64,000 bases of DNA, from NCBI RefSeq assembly GCF_042453785.1, contig NC_091668.1, positions 10,188,001-10,252,000 on the forward strand, given 5' to 3'. Below the pieces are notes generated by a model that saw only the letters and a program-made list of their open reading frames with translations, ran no database searches and was not told where the DNA came from. This document shows, piece by piece, positions 1-12,600 of this stretch (position 1 is the stretch's first letter; every line of letters starts with the position of its first letter). Source of the stretch: Malus domestica (Eukaryota > Streptophyta > Magnoliopsida > Rosales > Rosaceae). The position numbers and the translations under genes are program-made.

Positions 1-773
1 CAGACCCCAGCAACCTCACGTTTACAACGAATTATCAACTGGTCCAGAAAATAGCTTTAAAAAAAAAAATTAACTGCAGATGCAGTTTTGTTTTTGGATA
101 GATATTAGAGCAAGTCCACCGAAGAAAAAATGTCCCAGCCCTCAGTCTAAAAAACAAACTGGTCCTCAGTCAATTTGCTCCAGCCCACAAAGTTGCCTGG
201 CACTCAGCCCATGCCAAGCAACAGACCAGCCCAATTTTGACAGACCCAAGAGCCGGCCTATTTGGCTGGCGCATGCACGACACTCGCACCCAGGGTGAGT
301 AGCCGACAAGGTTGCAGAGGGCTATCAGCCCACTTGTGCTCCGGAGCCCCATGAGTGACGCGACATGCTCATAGCCGTTGGATTTCCAACGGCTATTTTT
401 TGTAGACCGTTGGATTTCCAACGTTAAAAAAAATTTAAATTTAACTTTTAAAATGGACCGTTCGATTACAGATCAACGGTCCAAGTTTTTTTTCACAAAA
501 AAAAAAAAAAATAAAATAAAAAGGCCCAACGGTCAGAAATATGACCGTTGGCCACATGGCAACTCCCTGGCTCTTGGATTTGAATATTTTTCAAATCCAA
601 CGGTCCAGATTAATTAACTATATTAAAATTTATTAAAAATTATAAAAAAAAATACATAAAATTTATTAAAAAATACAGAAAATTTTAAAAAAAATATAGA
701 AAATTTTTAAAAATGTTATTTTTTTTCTATAAATACCTAACCCTCATCTTCCACCTTTACACCACATTTCAAT

Positions 774-3430
774 TGTGATAGCCCGTCCCTGATTTTAAGA
801 GTTTTAAAAGTTTTAATAAAGGATTTTACAAAAATGCCCCTTGAGGCACGCGCATTATTCGAGGTTAATCGTTGTGTCGTGCCATATAAGATTTGTTTTC
901 TTGACATATCCTCATAGTACTCGTTGCTACGGACGCGTGGGCGCAGACGATGCATGATTTGGAGTTATATCGAATAATTTATTAACGTTTGAAATTTGGG
1001 CATTTTAGGAATTATAATTTAGTAAAATCTGGAAATTTTTTTTATGATAATGGACGGCCCAGATTTAATGAAGAATTAAATGGATGGTTGGGATGAGAGA
1101 AAGAAGGTTTTATGTGTGTAAGTGTGTGTGCGTGACTGGTGAAGAAAGAAGAAGAATGAGGATTGGGCAAAAACTGCCTAACCAGAAGGAAGAAGAAGAT
1201 AACTCCAGGAGAGAAAAGAGAGAAGCTGGGCGAATGAGGAGAAGAGAGAGAAGATTCTGGCCAATCAGAGAAGGGGAAAGGAGGAAAGGAGGAAAGGAGA
1301 GAGGGCGAGAAGCAGAGGAAGAAGAACAGAAATTGGTTTTTAACCCATGACCCGCGCGACCCGGTGGGTTTTCGACCCATTTCCGTCGAAATTTCTTCAC
1401 TTTTCCGGTGAGTTACTTCAAACCATCACTTGGAAAACCCTCTATGATCTTCCCTCTTCCTATTACACCCCAAAAATCAAGGAATTTGGCCTTGAAATTG
1501 GTTGAAACCGTACGGTGTGTGCGGTGGCTTAGTGTACAAATTCTTCAAATCTTGAAACGTTTTCTTTCAATTACTAACACTATTAGCATTCCCTTAGGAC
1601 CTGGAACAAAGCCCAAGCATTAGTTGGAGCATCGGAGTGGTTTTGGAGGTCGAATTGAAAACACCCATTTCTAGGGTTCTTCACGGATTTTGGTGAAATT
1701 GAAGTGTTTCCAGGCCAAATTGGCCTTGGCCTCAGGTATAAAGTTTACTCTACTCATTGAGTCTTCAATTCTGTATTTTTTGAGAATTTTTGGAAATAGT
1801 TGGATTTTCCGGCGAGCCGGGGCGGCCCGTGCGGCGTTGTGTGGCCAATGGCCCGCCAATGTCATTCTAAGCATGTGTTTAAGGTTCTAGGTTCAGTTTT
1901 GATAATTGATGGACGTAAATTGAGTAATTGAACCTAAGTTCGTTTCGATTCGTGGTTAGGTGAAAATGTGAATTGACGATCCGACCGTTGGATCGTCACC
2001 ACACTTTGATACGTTGTAATACGTAATATTAGAGGATTATAGGAACTTACGGATTGGGAATCCGAGTTACGGATTGGGAATCCGAGTTACGGATCTTTTG
2101 GAATTGGAGTTGTAAGTTCATAAAATAGAATGTTAACCGTCATTTGGTTTTGGAAATTGACGGAGATCCGACCGTTGGATGGTAATGAAATTTTAGGATG
2201 ATGTCCTAGAGGTATATTGTGGACCTCTGGAAGTTATGGATTTGAAATTTGTGTTGCAGATCTTCCGGGTCGAACTACGTAGTGACGTGTTTTATATAAG
2301 TTATATATTGTATCGATATGATTTCTGAAGTTGGATTTGATTATTGTTCTAGGCGCCAATCGTCATGACGCCTTGATGTGTGGTGCTAGGGAGTTGTTGG
2401 GCGAACTCCAGGTGAGTGGGCAGTATTTTTGTTTATACCTATATACTATTGATATTTTTCCCAGAAATTGAGTTTAAATGAAAGTATGTTTTAAAATGCC
2501 ATGCATGCATATTGTGAATTATGTGAATTGATATTTGATGCATATATATATGTGTGAATTGGTGTTGTAGGCGCACAAGTGAGTATCAGATGAGGTTTAT
2601 GTTATTCATACGATTTATTATAATGTGAATTGCGTTGAGAGCTCATAACCTACACCCCTGGTGTTAGTGCTTATATTATTTACCGCACCGCACACTCACC
2701 TTAGATCCAAGTAGGTGCATGTCGTACAGACCGATAGAGGGTTCCGACATGCTAGTCGTACAGACCACTAGAGGTGGTTCCGACTAGTAGGTGACCTTAG
2801 ATTATGTGCACAGATGATTGATGAGAGAAGCACTAGAGCGTATTCTTACACCATTCTTATCGTACAGATTACTTTAGGTAGTTCCGATTTATGTGCAGAG
2901 TAGTGCCGTACAGGTCACAGTGGTGACTCCGGTTGGATTGGATATTGAGCTATAGAATTAACCGTACAGGACCAACTGCAGGGTCTCCGGTTGATTCCTT
3001 ATTTCACCTGTTATAATGTTGTATCCTTATTATGTTTTGATGCATAGCATGGCATATTTTTCTTGGAAAGTGTTAAAGATTTGTGATTTGAGTTTGAGAT
3101 TAATTATGGTTATATATATATACTATTTTATGGGAAAGTATACAGGTTTTACAGCGAGGGGTTAGAAATGTTTTAAATGAAATTTTTTCGAAAAACTTTG
3201 TTTTACTGACCTACTCAATTTTGTTTTGTGCCCCTCCAGGTTCTAGATAGTAGAGCTTTGGTGGCCACGAGGAATCTAGTGGTGTTCTGACAGAATTCAC
3301 AAAAGTAGGACTCACCCTCGGGTGTTTCATCTTAGTAATTGTATTTTTTTTAAAGCTTCCGAACTGTGTAAATGGTTACGTCACTCTCACGTGACGGCCA
3401 ACATGCCCTCCTTCGGGACGGGGTGTGTCA
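774..3430. mobile_element. Solo LTR of a long-LTR (Gypsy-like) retrotransposon
   Basis: The segment starts TGTGATAGCCC and ends GGGGTGTGTCA, giving the TG...CA ends of an LTR. It is flanked by the 5 bp duplication TCAAT (769-773 and 3431-3435). It has no coding content and no second LTR, so I read it as a 2.66 kb solo LTR left by LTR-LTR recombination. The outer 16 bp form an imperfect inverted repeat around CCCGTCCC. It sits inside the Harbinger element and is therefore younger than that element's arrival. The Gypsy (Tat/Ogre-like) assignment is inferred from LTR length and end sequence, without domain evidence. Confidence 0.72.
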
Positions 3431-3495
3431 TCAATATTTTCTACACTTTCTATACTATCTACATTTCAATATTTTCTACACTTTAAGAGAAAAAA

Positions 3496-4666
3496 ATGTC
3501 TTCATGGAAGCTCATTGAAGATGTTACGTTGTGTGAATGTTGGATTCACACTACTCATGACCCGATTACGGGTAATGAGATGGATAAGTGAGAAATGTGG
3601 AGTAAAATTATGAAAGCGTTTTATGATGTACATGGAAAAGACGCCTTAACTAGTCAAGGTCTTCAAGGTCGTTGGAAAAAACTCAACGCATCCTTTATTT
3701 GTTGGAAAAACGTCATCTCTCATGCTTCTGGTAACCTCCGTAATGGGACAAGTTTAGTGGATCAGGTGACGATATTTTTATTTATTTATACGCATTCCAC
3801 CCACATCAATATTTTAATTTATTTAATTTCATATGTAATTTCTTATGTCATTTTTATGTAATTTATATGCATTCCACCGGTATCAATATTTTAATTTATT
3901 TAATTTCTTATGTAATTTTTATTTAATTTCTTATGTCATTTTTATGTAATTTTTATGCATTCCACCCGTATCAATATTTTGAATTTATTTATTTGTGTTA
4001 CACCCGCATTTTTTAACATTACCTTATCCCACATTTTTATAGACACTACAAGCTCAAGCATTCTACAATTCAAATAACCAGAACAAATCATTCACCAGAT
4101 GGGAATGTTGGCAAATTGTCAAAGATTGCCCTAAATACAAAATTGTGGCAATCGGTCCAGAAGTTGTCATGCACGGTATGGGTCTACATAGTTCTCCAGA
4201 ACTAGACATGGCTGAACAAGAAGCCGACACATTTCAAGACACGGAAGGGACGCCTGAACAAGTGCCCGAGACCTAACCGACTCGTCAGTCCCTCAGGCCT
4301 CAAGGTAAAAAGGCATCAAAGAAAAAAGGTAGTTCTTCAAAAAATGACTACACTAAATATATGGAGGAACTTACTCGCCAGGGTGAACTGAACATGGCAC
4401 GGGAAAAGGCTAGAGATGAGGAAAAAGTTGCTGCTATGACAGCAATAATAGCAGCTACTGAGGCCCGTGATGCGGCGGCTGAGAGACAAAGAGAAGTAGT
4501 TAATCGAGAGAACGAGCTGGTTAGAGAAGAACTTCATCGAGAAAATGAAATGCTTAGAGAAGAAAGGATGGCTCAAGCAGATCATGACACTATGAGCAAG
4601 TCTCTAGTAGGACTGTCTCCGAATTCTAAATATTTTTGGGCATCGGAAAAAAGAGATGTCATGTGA
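3496..4666 (+). pseudogene. Harbinger ORF1: trihelix/Myb-like DNA-binding protein, decayed
   Basis: The start ATG at 3496 opens an N-terminal SANT/trihelix-like region (WKLIEDVTLCECWI, then GLQGRWKKLN). Exon 1 is 3496-3765 and ends CAG/GTGACG. The intron of 277 bp is AT-rich and contains tandem repeats, and exon 2 starts at 4043 after TATAG. Exon 2 encodes SFTRWECWQIVKDCPKYK followed by a charged coiled-coil tail (about residues 200-295, rich in E, R and K), the layout of the plant NAM-associated C-terminal domain used by PIF/Harbinger ORF1. ORF1 proteins help the transposase bind DNA and enter the nucleus. Two in-frame stops, TGA at 3589 and TAA at 4274, break an otherwise continuous frame across both exons. 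The family placement is firm; loss of function is inferred. Confidence 0.82.
3788..4000. repeat. Tandem repeat in the ORF1 intron, about 85-90 bp units
   Basis: Three degenerate units, each starting with GCATTCCACC and followed by ATCAATATTTTAATTTATTT and TTTCTTATGT-rich sequence, fill most of the ORF1 intron. The same TTTCTTATGTAATTTTTATG words recur in 4770-4990 downstream of ORF1. Confidence 0.7.
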
Positions 4667-4739
4667 AGGAGGAGTGCAAGAGATGCGGAAACAAGTCAAG
4701 GGGGTTCTAGCTACACAAATCATGGCAACCAAGATCCTA

Positions 4740-5205
4740 GCACCACATATCCTAACTCGAGAGACTTTGTATAATTTTTATGTAATTTCTTATTTTTTAG
4801 AATTTTATTGAATTTCTTATGTAATTTTTATGTTTTTTCTATTTTTTTTTCTTTTGAACTTTATTTAATTTCTTATGTTATTTCTTTTTTTTTCTTTTAA
4901 ACTTTATTTAATTTCTTATGTAATTTTTATGTTATTTCTTATTTATTTTAAAAACTTTATTTATTTTAATTTTATTTATTATGCAATTTTAATGTAATTA
5001 TTTATTTATTTTTGTACTTTATTTAAACACATGAAATAAGATTACATAAACTCACCAAATAAGATTACATAACTCACCAAATAAACTTAAAAACAAAACA
5101 CACTACATAGAATTACATAAACTCACCAAATAAACTTAAAAATAAAACACACTACATAGAATTACATAAACTTAAAAAAAAATACAATTTATTCTTCAAC
5201 CATAG
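4740..5205. repeat. AT-rich low-complexity spacer between the convergent Harbinger genes
   Basis: 4770-5000 consists of reiterated TTTATTTAATTTCTTATG words. 5035-5170 holds two to three copies of ACATAAACTCACCAAATAA joined to AAACACACTACATAGAATT. No gene is visible. It lies between the ends of ORF1 and the transposase and probably contains both 3' ends. Confidence 0.6.
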
Positions 5206-5240
5206 GCCTCATTTTAATTATCTTCGCCTTCATGCAATCC

Positions 5241-6626
5241 CTATTGGTGCTCAATCAAGTCATTATGGCGGGTTACGTGCCAGTATGGCTCTTGCACATC
5301 AGTGTACCGTTGAACGATCAATTCATTGTAACGTCCATCGCGTTCTAACGGCTCGTGTTGCGCTGGATCTTCGGTCCGGTCATGAGCACAGTAGATACGT
5401 GTTCTTAAGTTGTTCATCGGATCCGGCTCATATTCATCGACGACATCATAATCATACTCATCTTCAACAATCATGTTGTGGAGAATAATACACGTCATCA
5501 TGATGGATCGAAGAGCCTCAACATAAAAAATTCTAGCTGCAGCCCTGACAATCGCCCAACGAGCTTGCAGGATACCAAAACAACGCTCGACATCCTTTCT
5601 ACACCTTTCTTGACATTTTGCGAAGTGTTTTTCCTTTTCAGTCTATGGATGTGGCACTGTTTTGACAAATGTTGACCACCTTGGGTAAATGCCATTTGCA
5701 AGGTAGTATGATCCCTCGTATTGGGTACCATTAACCCAATATGTGCATCTCGGCAATTTTCCTTGCAGCAATTCGTCGAACACTGGAGATTGGGCAAGGA
5801 CATTTAGGTCATTCTGAGCTCCTGAAACACCAAAAAAATCATGCCAAATCTATGTATTAAATGAAGCCACCGCTTCCAAAATGATGCTTTTGACTTCTTT
5901 TCTATCGCCATATGCTCCTTGCCACGCACTTGGACAGTTTTTCCAAGTCCAATGCATGCAGTCGATGCTTCCAATCATGCCAGGGAAGCCTCGCATCTCA
6001 CCCTTCCTCAGAAGCCTTCTCATGTCCCTTGGCGTGGGTGTCCGGAGGTACTCTTTGGTGTAGAGGGCTTCAATTGCAGAGCAAAACCGCATCAGGGACT
6101 CCAAAACAGTTGTTTTTCCCATTCTCGCGATCTCATCCACTTGATCTGCAGATGCTCCATATGCAAGCATTCGCAAGGATGCCGTAACTTTTTGCTCATG
6201 AATAAAACCGAGAACATGAAAAGCATCATCTTTTTGCACAAACTATGGATCATGATTGCAAATATCACTCATGATTTTGTCGAACAAATTTCGTTGCATT
6301 CTAAAACGACGTCTAAAAATATGATCAGGGAATATGCTATTAGGAATAAAATAATCTTCCAATAGATCTTTACCTCGTTTTTCCCTTTTTCTATCGAGGT
6401 TTGCAGCACGTCTTGGTTTGGCTATCTGACCCACGGGTTCCATGACACGGCAGGAATGTGAGGCCTTCTGCCTTCTATGGTGATCATCCTCATCCCCCTC
6501 CATGAAGAAAGCCTCATCTCCACCTCCACCTTCACCTTCCTCGAGATTGGCCAATTCTGCCTGTTGTGCCAACAACCTTTTCTATTGCTCATGCAACTGT
6601 TTATACACTCTTCTTGAAGAAGACAT
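5241..6626 (-). pseudogene. PIF/Harbinger DDE transposase, decayed
   Basis: One continuous minus frame runs from ATG at 6626 to a stop at 5241, about 460 codons. It shows the acidic DDE nuclease signatures of the DDE_Tnp_4 family: first D in GMIGSIDCMHWTWKN, second D in GAQNDLNVL, and the glutamate in KDVERCFGILQARWAIV, followed by ILHNMIVEDE. The N-terminal half carries the helix-turn-helix-like stretch LASLRMLAYG/ADQVDEIARMGKTT typical of the family. It would cut and join the GAGCAAGTCCACC ends. Four in-frame stops interrupt it (complements of TAG at 6582, 6243, 5850 and 5643), with no frameshift. This pattern suggests C-to-T type decay of a fairly recent copy. The frame across the stops matches the family well. 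Confidence 0.88.
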
Positions 6627-6759
6627 TGTAATAAGAACTCAAGATTTGAAAACGATGAACAAGGATTCTGAGCTAAAAAGAAGGATTGAGCTTGGTGTGA
6701 GGATGGATGTAGGGATGTAGGGTTTATATGGACAAAAAAAGAAAGGATGAGGTTTTGGA

Positions 6760-7095
6760 CAATGCCACGTGGCACTATGTGATTGGTTGAAAATCTTATC
6801 GAAATCTTGGCTAAATTATTGTAACCCGGAAGTGACACGTAGCGTGTCGGGATTGGTCGAAAATCCTATCGGAAATCTATCCGCAAAATAGTACGTTCGG
6901 ATAATGACACATGACATGATGTGATTGGTTGAAAATCTTATCGAAATCTTGGCTAAATTATTGTAAAACGGAAGTGACACGTGGCGTGTTGGGATTGGTT
7001 GAAAATCTTAGTAGAAATCTATTCACAAAATAGTACGTTCAGATAATGACACGTGGCGTGATGAGATTGGTTAAAAATCCTATCCGAAATTAAAA
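6760..7095. repeat. Subterminal tandem repeats with G-box cores
   Basis: Two copies of a unit of about 140 bp, each made of two related halves, contain GTGATTGGTTGAAAATCTTATCG and GGATTGGTTGAAAATC. Perfect CACGTGGC cores occur at 6765, 6978 and 7050, with a degenerate one near 6835. Subterminal repeats are common transposase or ORF1 binding sites in Harbinger elements. CACGTGGC is also the core of plant ABRE/G-box elements bound by bZIP proteins. Confidence 0.75.
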
Positions 7096-7528
7096 CTATT
7101 TTATTTTTTTATTCTTTTAGAAAAAATTAAAAAATATTTTAAATAGGCTGGGTGCCAGCGCATTTTGTAGGGGTGGAGATTGTTTGTGCCAGCGCATTTT
7201 TTTAGGGGTGGAGATGCATTGGCCTATTACTATTCATTGGAGTCTGTTACTGTTCACTGGAGTGGATAAATGGGTTGGGTGCTGGCACAAAGTCCTTAAG
7301 GGTGGACTTGCTCTTAATGTACGAACCAAATAATTGGATCGTATTCATTTGCATAAAGATTACAGGTACAACTGTACGTGGGGTTAGCTCAAGTTTTAAT
7401 GACGGTCAAAAAATGGCAAGAATTAGGTCAAGGATTTTATTTCCCTTCTTTAATTGTAACCAGAAAAAATAATTACAAGAATAACAAAAGTTGTCGCTTA
7501 ATATTATAATTTAATAATATTCTTTTTT

Positions 7529-7622
7529 ATTTGTAAGTAAAAAATTTTAAGTTCGAATCTCGAGTTTGACAAGCTAGTAACCAATTTTTTCCCCAATTAT
7601 GTAGCGTAGATATATCATTACA
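7529..7622 (+). mobile_element. Degraded SINE-like copy
   Basis: ATTTGTAAGTAA, a B-box-like AAGTTCGAATCTCG, and a tail reading GTAGCGTAGATATATCATT parallel the better copy at 45552-45683. No clean ends or target duplication are visible. The rest of 7317-8253 shows no gene that I can recognise. Confidence 0.4.
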
Positions 7623-8262
7623 AGCAATATTACTATTTTAAGTTAGATTAAAAAAAAAAGAGTTTGAATTTAAAATGCAGTACATTGACGATGAATGATC
7701 TATTCATTTTACTAGGACAATTCACCACGAAACTTTCTTATTTGTAGTTAGAAAATAACTAAATTACAACTGAAAACTCATATCACTAAAAAGATATGTA
7801 ACTAAATATTCGGAGTATTTCTGGAATAGAAGGGAAAATTAAGGATTTGATGAAGAAATGAGGAAAAGGAAGCAATAAGTATTTAAAGAGATATTTCAAA
7901 ATCATCTAGCCGTTAAATGTGGACCGGTTTTTCAACAAATCCGACGGTTAAATATCAAGGTAGAGTATCAAAGTTAATTTCTCGTTTTTTGTGCACATGC
8001 AACAAATGCAACGTCTCATCATCACAAAATTTATAGCTCGATATTCAAGATGGCACGTCTGAATCCGAAGCGCCTCTACTTCATCGCCAAAAGTAAGATC
8101 AAACGGCTAAATTGATAGAATTGTGAAATAAAAATCCAACGGCTAAAAAGATTCAAGAAACCCTAAACAAGAAAAAGAAAACGAGAGCAACGGCCTAAAC
8201 TATATAGATTTTGTGTACACACGCTGGAACTCAATGATTTGAAGGAGGGAGATAATATCATG

Positions 8263-8471
8263 GGACAAGGATTGTTTGCCCTCCCTTTTTCCATGCCCTT
8301 CCATGCCCTCCTGTTTTGTGTGGTCACGGTTAAACCACGTTAACATTTTATATTTTTTTTTATAAAGATAATAAGATAAAAATAAATAGTAATATAAAAT
8401 GTTGACGTGACTTAACTGTGACCACACAAACAGAAGAGTATGGAAAAAAAGAGAGTAGACAATCCTTGTCC
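8263..8471. mobile_element. Mutator-type MITE, 209 bp
   Basis: The ends GGACAAGG and CCTTGTCC start long inverted arms of nearly 90 bp each, so the whole element can fold back. It is flanked by an identical 9 bp duplication AATATCATG (8254-8262 and 8472-8480). A 9 bp duplication with long TIRs identifies a Mutator-like non-autonomous element. It encodes nothing. Confidence 0.88.
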
Positions 8472-8480
8472 AATATCATG

Positions 8481-9655
8481 ATAACGAAATGCATGTGTTA
8501 CGAGGGAGTAGGGGCCACAGAATAATATCTCATTTATTGGCTTATTAAATGGAGTGTCATATTTTCCACTCAAATAAAGCTTGTTGGAGGCTTTGGATGC
8601 TGTTTCTGTTTTTTTTATTTTATTTTTTTTAAAGTTATTTATTTCTTTCGAGTTCAATGAGGTTATGAGAAATTTTACCTTACTCATGGTCACAGTCAAG
8701 CAAACTCATCAATTCAGAACATCGAACCCCAAAATCTCTCACATTTTTTTTTTGTTTATTAAAAACCTCAGTTTGCACCCTTATCACTGGATCACTTGCT
8801 GCGATTTTGGATGTGATCTTTGTAGGACAATGCGTCTTTGGTAAAGAAAATGAAAAGTGCAGATAAGATTGCTGAGTTGGCTTCTTGACAGCGATATCAA
8901 ATAATGATATGGATTATGGGTATTTGAATGTATTATAATCATTTTCGCTATAGGTAGTGCCACTCAACAATAATTGATTTCAAAAATGTTTTTTTTCGGT
9001 GTTGCGTGGTTACTCATTGTAGTTAATCTACCATATTGACAATGCATTTTTCATAATACATCCGTTAATCAAATAGATGACAACTACTAAAATTCTGCAT
9101 ATCCCGAACAACAATCAATAAATGAATTGCACGTCGACAACTGTTACTAGTTTATTACAAGTGCTGTTATTTGGACCACATTCATTGATTACACTCACAT
9201 TCATGGAACCCACCTCTTCCCTTGCATAGACTTCGATCTGTAATACTTACCTCCATGCGACCTACATTTTTTGACAAGACGAACTCCTCAAACTTACGGA
9301 GACGGAGATTCGAATTTTGGGGCGGGAGGATAGACACATTGCCCTAACCAACTAGCCTAATACAGGTCAACTCATTCCCTGAACATTGAAGTGTGCGATG
9401 AATCTATCAGCAAGATAAATGAATGACTTAAAATTTCTATGAAAGTTAGATAGAAAAAGATAAGGAAAGGTTTCTGTATTAACCTAACATTGCTGTAATC
9501 GTTGCAACTTGTAAAAGGAACTGAAATATTATTTCGTCCTCGATTCGAAAAAACTGTTACAACGGCGTGCAGTTGCAAAACTAGCCAAGAGCAAAACAGC
9601 GTTTGTTTTTTTGCGTTGGAAAGTCTTCTTTTCTGTGGCTTCTCTGTATTTCAAC
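8481..9655. other. Intergenic, downstream of SPP
   Basis: AT-rich sequence with short chance ORFs only. I see no coding exon, RNA gene or clean repeat. The right part (about 9450-9655) should contain the 3' UTR and polyadenylation region of the minus-strand SPP gene. Confidence 0.5.
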
Positions 9656-12600
9656 TTACTCCACCTTCTTGATGGTTTTGGGATCACTTTCTTCTTCAGA
9701 TATCACCGCACTCTTCGACTCATCGAACGCCAACAGCTGCATCAATAAAGATCGGAACCTCACTCAGATACGTATTTCAAAAAATATAAAAAGATTTACA
9801 AATATGTACAAGAAGTGACACACACGACTAGTTTTCACCCCTCTTTTGGATTTCATCTCTTAAACCGTTAGCTTTAGTTTTCGTTTCCAATATTTCCTTC
9901 ACCCCAAAACTTTAAGCCCCTTTTAACATCGACTTCACAAACATATATGATAGCATATATCTAACAAAAGGATTCCTAAGTCATTGGCCCGTCGTCACTT
10001 ATACAAGAACCAAAACCACTAATGGGATTGCATATTTTTTTTTTCCTGGATTTATGTTGATATTATTACGGATTGTTTGAATGTAATGCCACAAGTAAAA
10101 ATATTCATAATCTACTTTATGTAATAACATAAACCAAATGCATCAAACAAGAAGGCATGGATGTTCACACATACCGGTTTGACGTCGCCATTCCATATGC
10201 AGTGAGCAGCCAAAAATCCAATAACAGATGGTACAATATACAACAGTGCAGGCTGTAAACAGAAAACAGAAAGGATGGATCAGGTAATTAATTAGTTATG
10301 ATGTACGGAGGAGACAAAATTAACGTAAAGTAAAGAAGTGGTCACTATAATAGATTGGGAACTTCAATTAAAATCAAGCCGCAAAGCCAACGCCACGAAA
10401 ATACCTGAAGTGGTCACTATTCATAGTGAGAACTATGTGAAAAGTAATACAACAAACATAATTATGCCAAACTCACCTGCGCTGCCTGAAACCAGTTCAT
10501 TACAACAATTGTGAGGACCAAACCAACTGTGTATCCCAAAAATGCACTCTTGAAGTACTGGCCCTTTCCCCCCCTAGATACATCAAACCGCAAAGCCAAC
10601 GCAACGAAAATACCTGAAGGAAGGCATAACATTAAAAGTTAGAAACAACAACCAAAATGATGAGATTTTACTGAGTCATTCTCAATCAGTAAAATCATTT
10701 TCAAGTAATTGATCGATCCCTGTTGTCCACAATACCAGAATATTATACTTCCGTGATAGGATTCAAAAGCAAAGAAAAGAAAATGAGAAAATAAAAGTAC
10801 AAATAAACAAAGTGAAAGCAAATGTTTCTGCTTCACAGCATTCCTCAACTATCCAAAAGTGGGAAATATAGATGCTTAATTAGGGAGGACAAAATCAGGT
10901 GGCTTGTGGGTCCCAGAGGATTCAAAACAAATGTCCTTACAAGATCCATTAAGCTTAGGTAGCATATCAAATGGAAAAGAATGAGACCTGTTAGAACTTA
11001 GGTAGCATATTAAACTGTCTATTATACTTAGATTTTAGTTCCACATAATATAACACTCAAACTCTATAGAAAGAATTTACAACAAAATGACAAATAAAAA
11101 CCTATTAGACAAATCATGCAGTAGATACAAGAAAAATAGCATATGAAAGTTTTTAACCTTACCAGGGATAACAATATCACCAAGTCCAAGCATAGAAAAT
11201 GGACGTGCAGCATCTGCTGTGGGGAACAACAGCTGCAGACCAATTAAATCATGGTTACAGTAAGAGCATTAGAAGTTTTTCCACATTAGGAAGCCGACTA
11301 TTTATTGGTAAAAAGATCTTTGATTAATCTGGAGTACAAACCTTTATAGGCGCATCAAAAGATTTGGCAACACTGACCATAACTGGAGTGAAGAAAACCC
11401 AGAAAATATCATACACAAAAAGTCCAGCCTGCAATGCACAAGGACCAAAGAGTAAAGAAAATACGTGTATATATATAAATACACACGAGCATATACATGG
11501 AGTATTAGCATCCAATATTGTAACGGTCAGCAAGAGGAAACAAGGGGTATAATGATATAATCACAGTGACCCGGAAACCGAAATACTAGATCAAGAGTTA
11601 AAGCAGTGAAAACAGAGATAGAAAGGAAGGTTCAGCAGCACAAGCAGTGCTAAAGACAAACAAAAGCAGATAAAAATACTTCAAATTTTTTTTTGTAGAA
11701 ATCCAAGGGAGGGCTTATTACCAAAAGGATAGCACCAGTCTTAAAAGACCCAAGAGAAAGCATTTCAATTCCCTGAAAAGAAAAATAATGAAATTCTTCA
11801 ATACTCAGATTAAATAAACATTTCACAACATACGCCAGTGCAGGGTTAAAATTTAAAAGGAAAATAAAAATACTACAAAACATATAGATAAGAGAAGAAA
11901 TGATTATTAGAGAGGAGGCTAAACATACTCAAATATCTATTAATTGGATACTGACAGACCTGAATACAGAAGGCGAGCCCCAATATATTGTTAGCCAGCC
12001 AATGCTTCTTTGAAGCATACCATGCACAGAAAAAGGTTCCAGGGATTGCAGAAACAATCTGAGATTTTGTGAACTCAATCTCCAAAGCTGTGAAAGAAAA
12101 GGTGCAAGGAAATTATCATTCTGCAGGATGCAAGCAAGATAATGTCAACTAGATCAAACCAAAACTCAGACCACAAGACTATCAAACTGCTTTCACACAA
12201 TGGTAGACTCATGTTAAAACAAGAGAGTCATTGATCCATAACTAAAATGTTTTTCTACCTTCCTAACAGTTCTTAGAAGATCCACTAACTATATACACAA
12301 CACTTCAAGCGATCATATTGATTTCTACACTCAGAAGAATTACAGCATAAAATAAAATCGAATTCATTGACATTGACAGTAAATCCAGAGTTTCAAACAA
12401 AACAAAAAAAACTACTTTGCAGAAAAAAAAACTGAAAAGGACATCACATACACCGGAAATAAGGAAAACGCCAGACGATAGGGTCCTTATTCCAACTCTC
12501 TGGCAAATATCGTGCAATAGCAGGTAAAAGTGTTGCCCTGTACACATAAGGGATGTTAAAAAGTATAACAATAATATACAACAACAACAAAGCCTTATCC

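Larger units (their letters stand above)
108..7313. mobile_element. PIF/Harbinger DNA transposon, 7.2 kb, nearly complete
   Basis: The ends are perfect 13 bp inverted repeats, GAGCAAGTCCACC at 108 and its complement ending at 7313. They are flanked by TTA at 105-107 and 7314-7316, the 3 bp target duplication expected for PIF/Harbinger. Inside lie the two genes of the superfamily in convergent orientation: a trihelix/Myb-like ORF1 on plus (3496-4666) and a DDE transposase on minus (5241-6626). Both are broken only by in-frame stops. The left arm is enriched in CCGTTGGATTTCCAACG-type motifs (375-425), and the right arm has tandem subterminal repeats. A solo LTR at 774-3430 is inserted upstream of ORF1, so the element was about 4.5 kb before that insertion. 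It is probably immobile now, but the TIRs could still be recognised by a transposase supplied elsewhere. Confidence 0.92.

Noticed and set aside
1042-1400. Overlapping open frames of 88-112 codons on both strands
   Set aside because: They lie in purine-rich low-complexity sequence inside the solo LTR and match nothing; chance frames.
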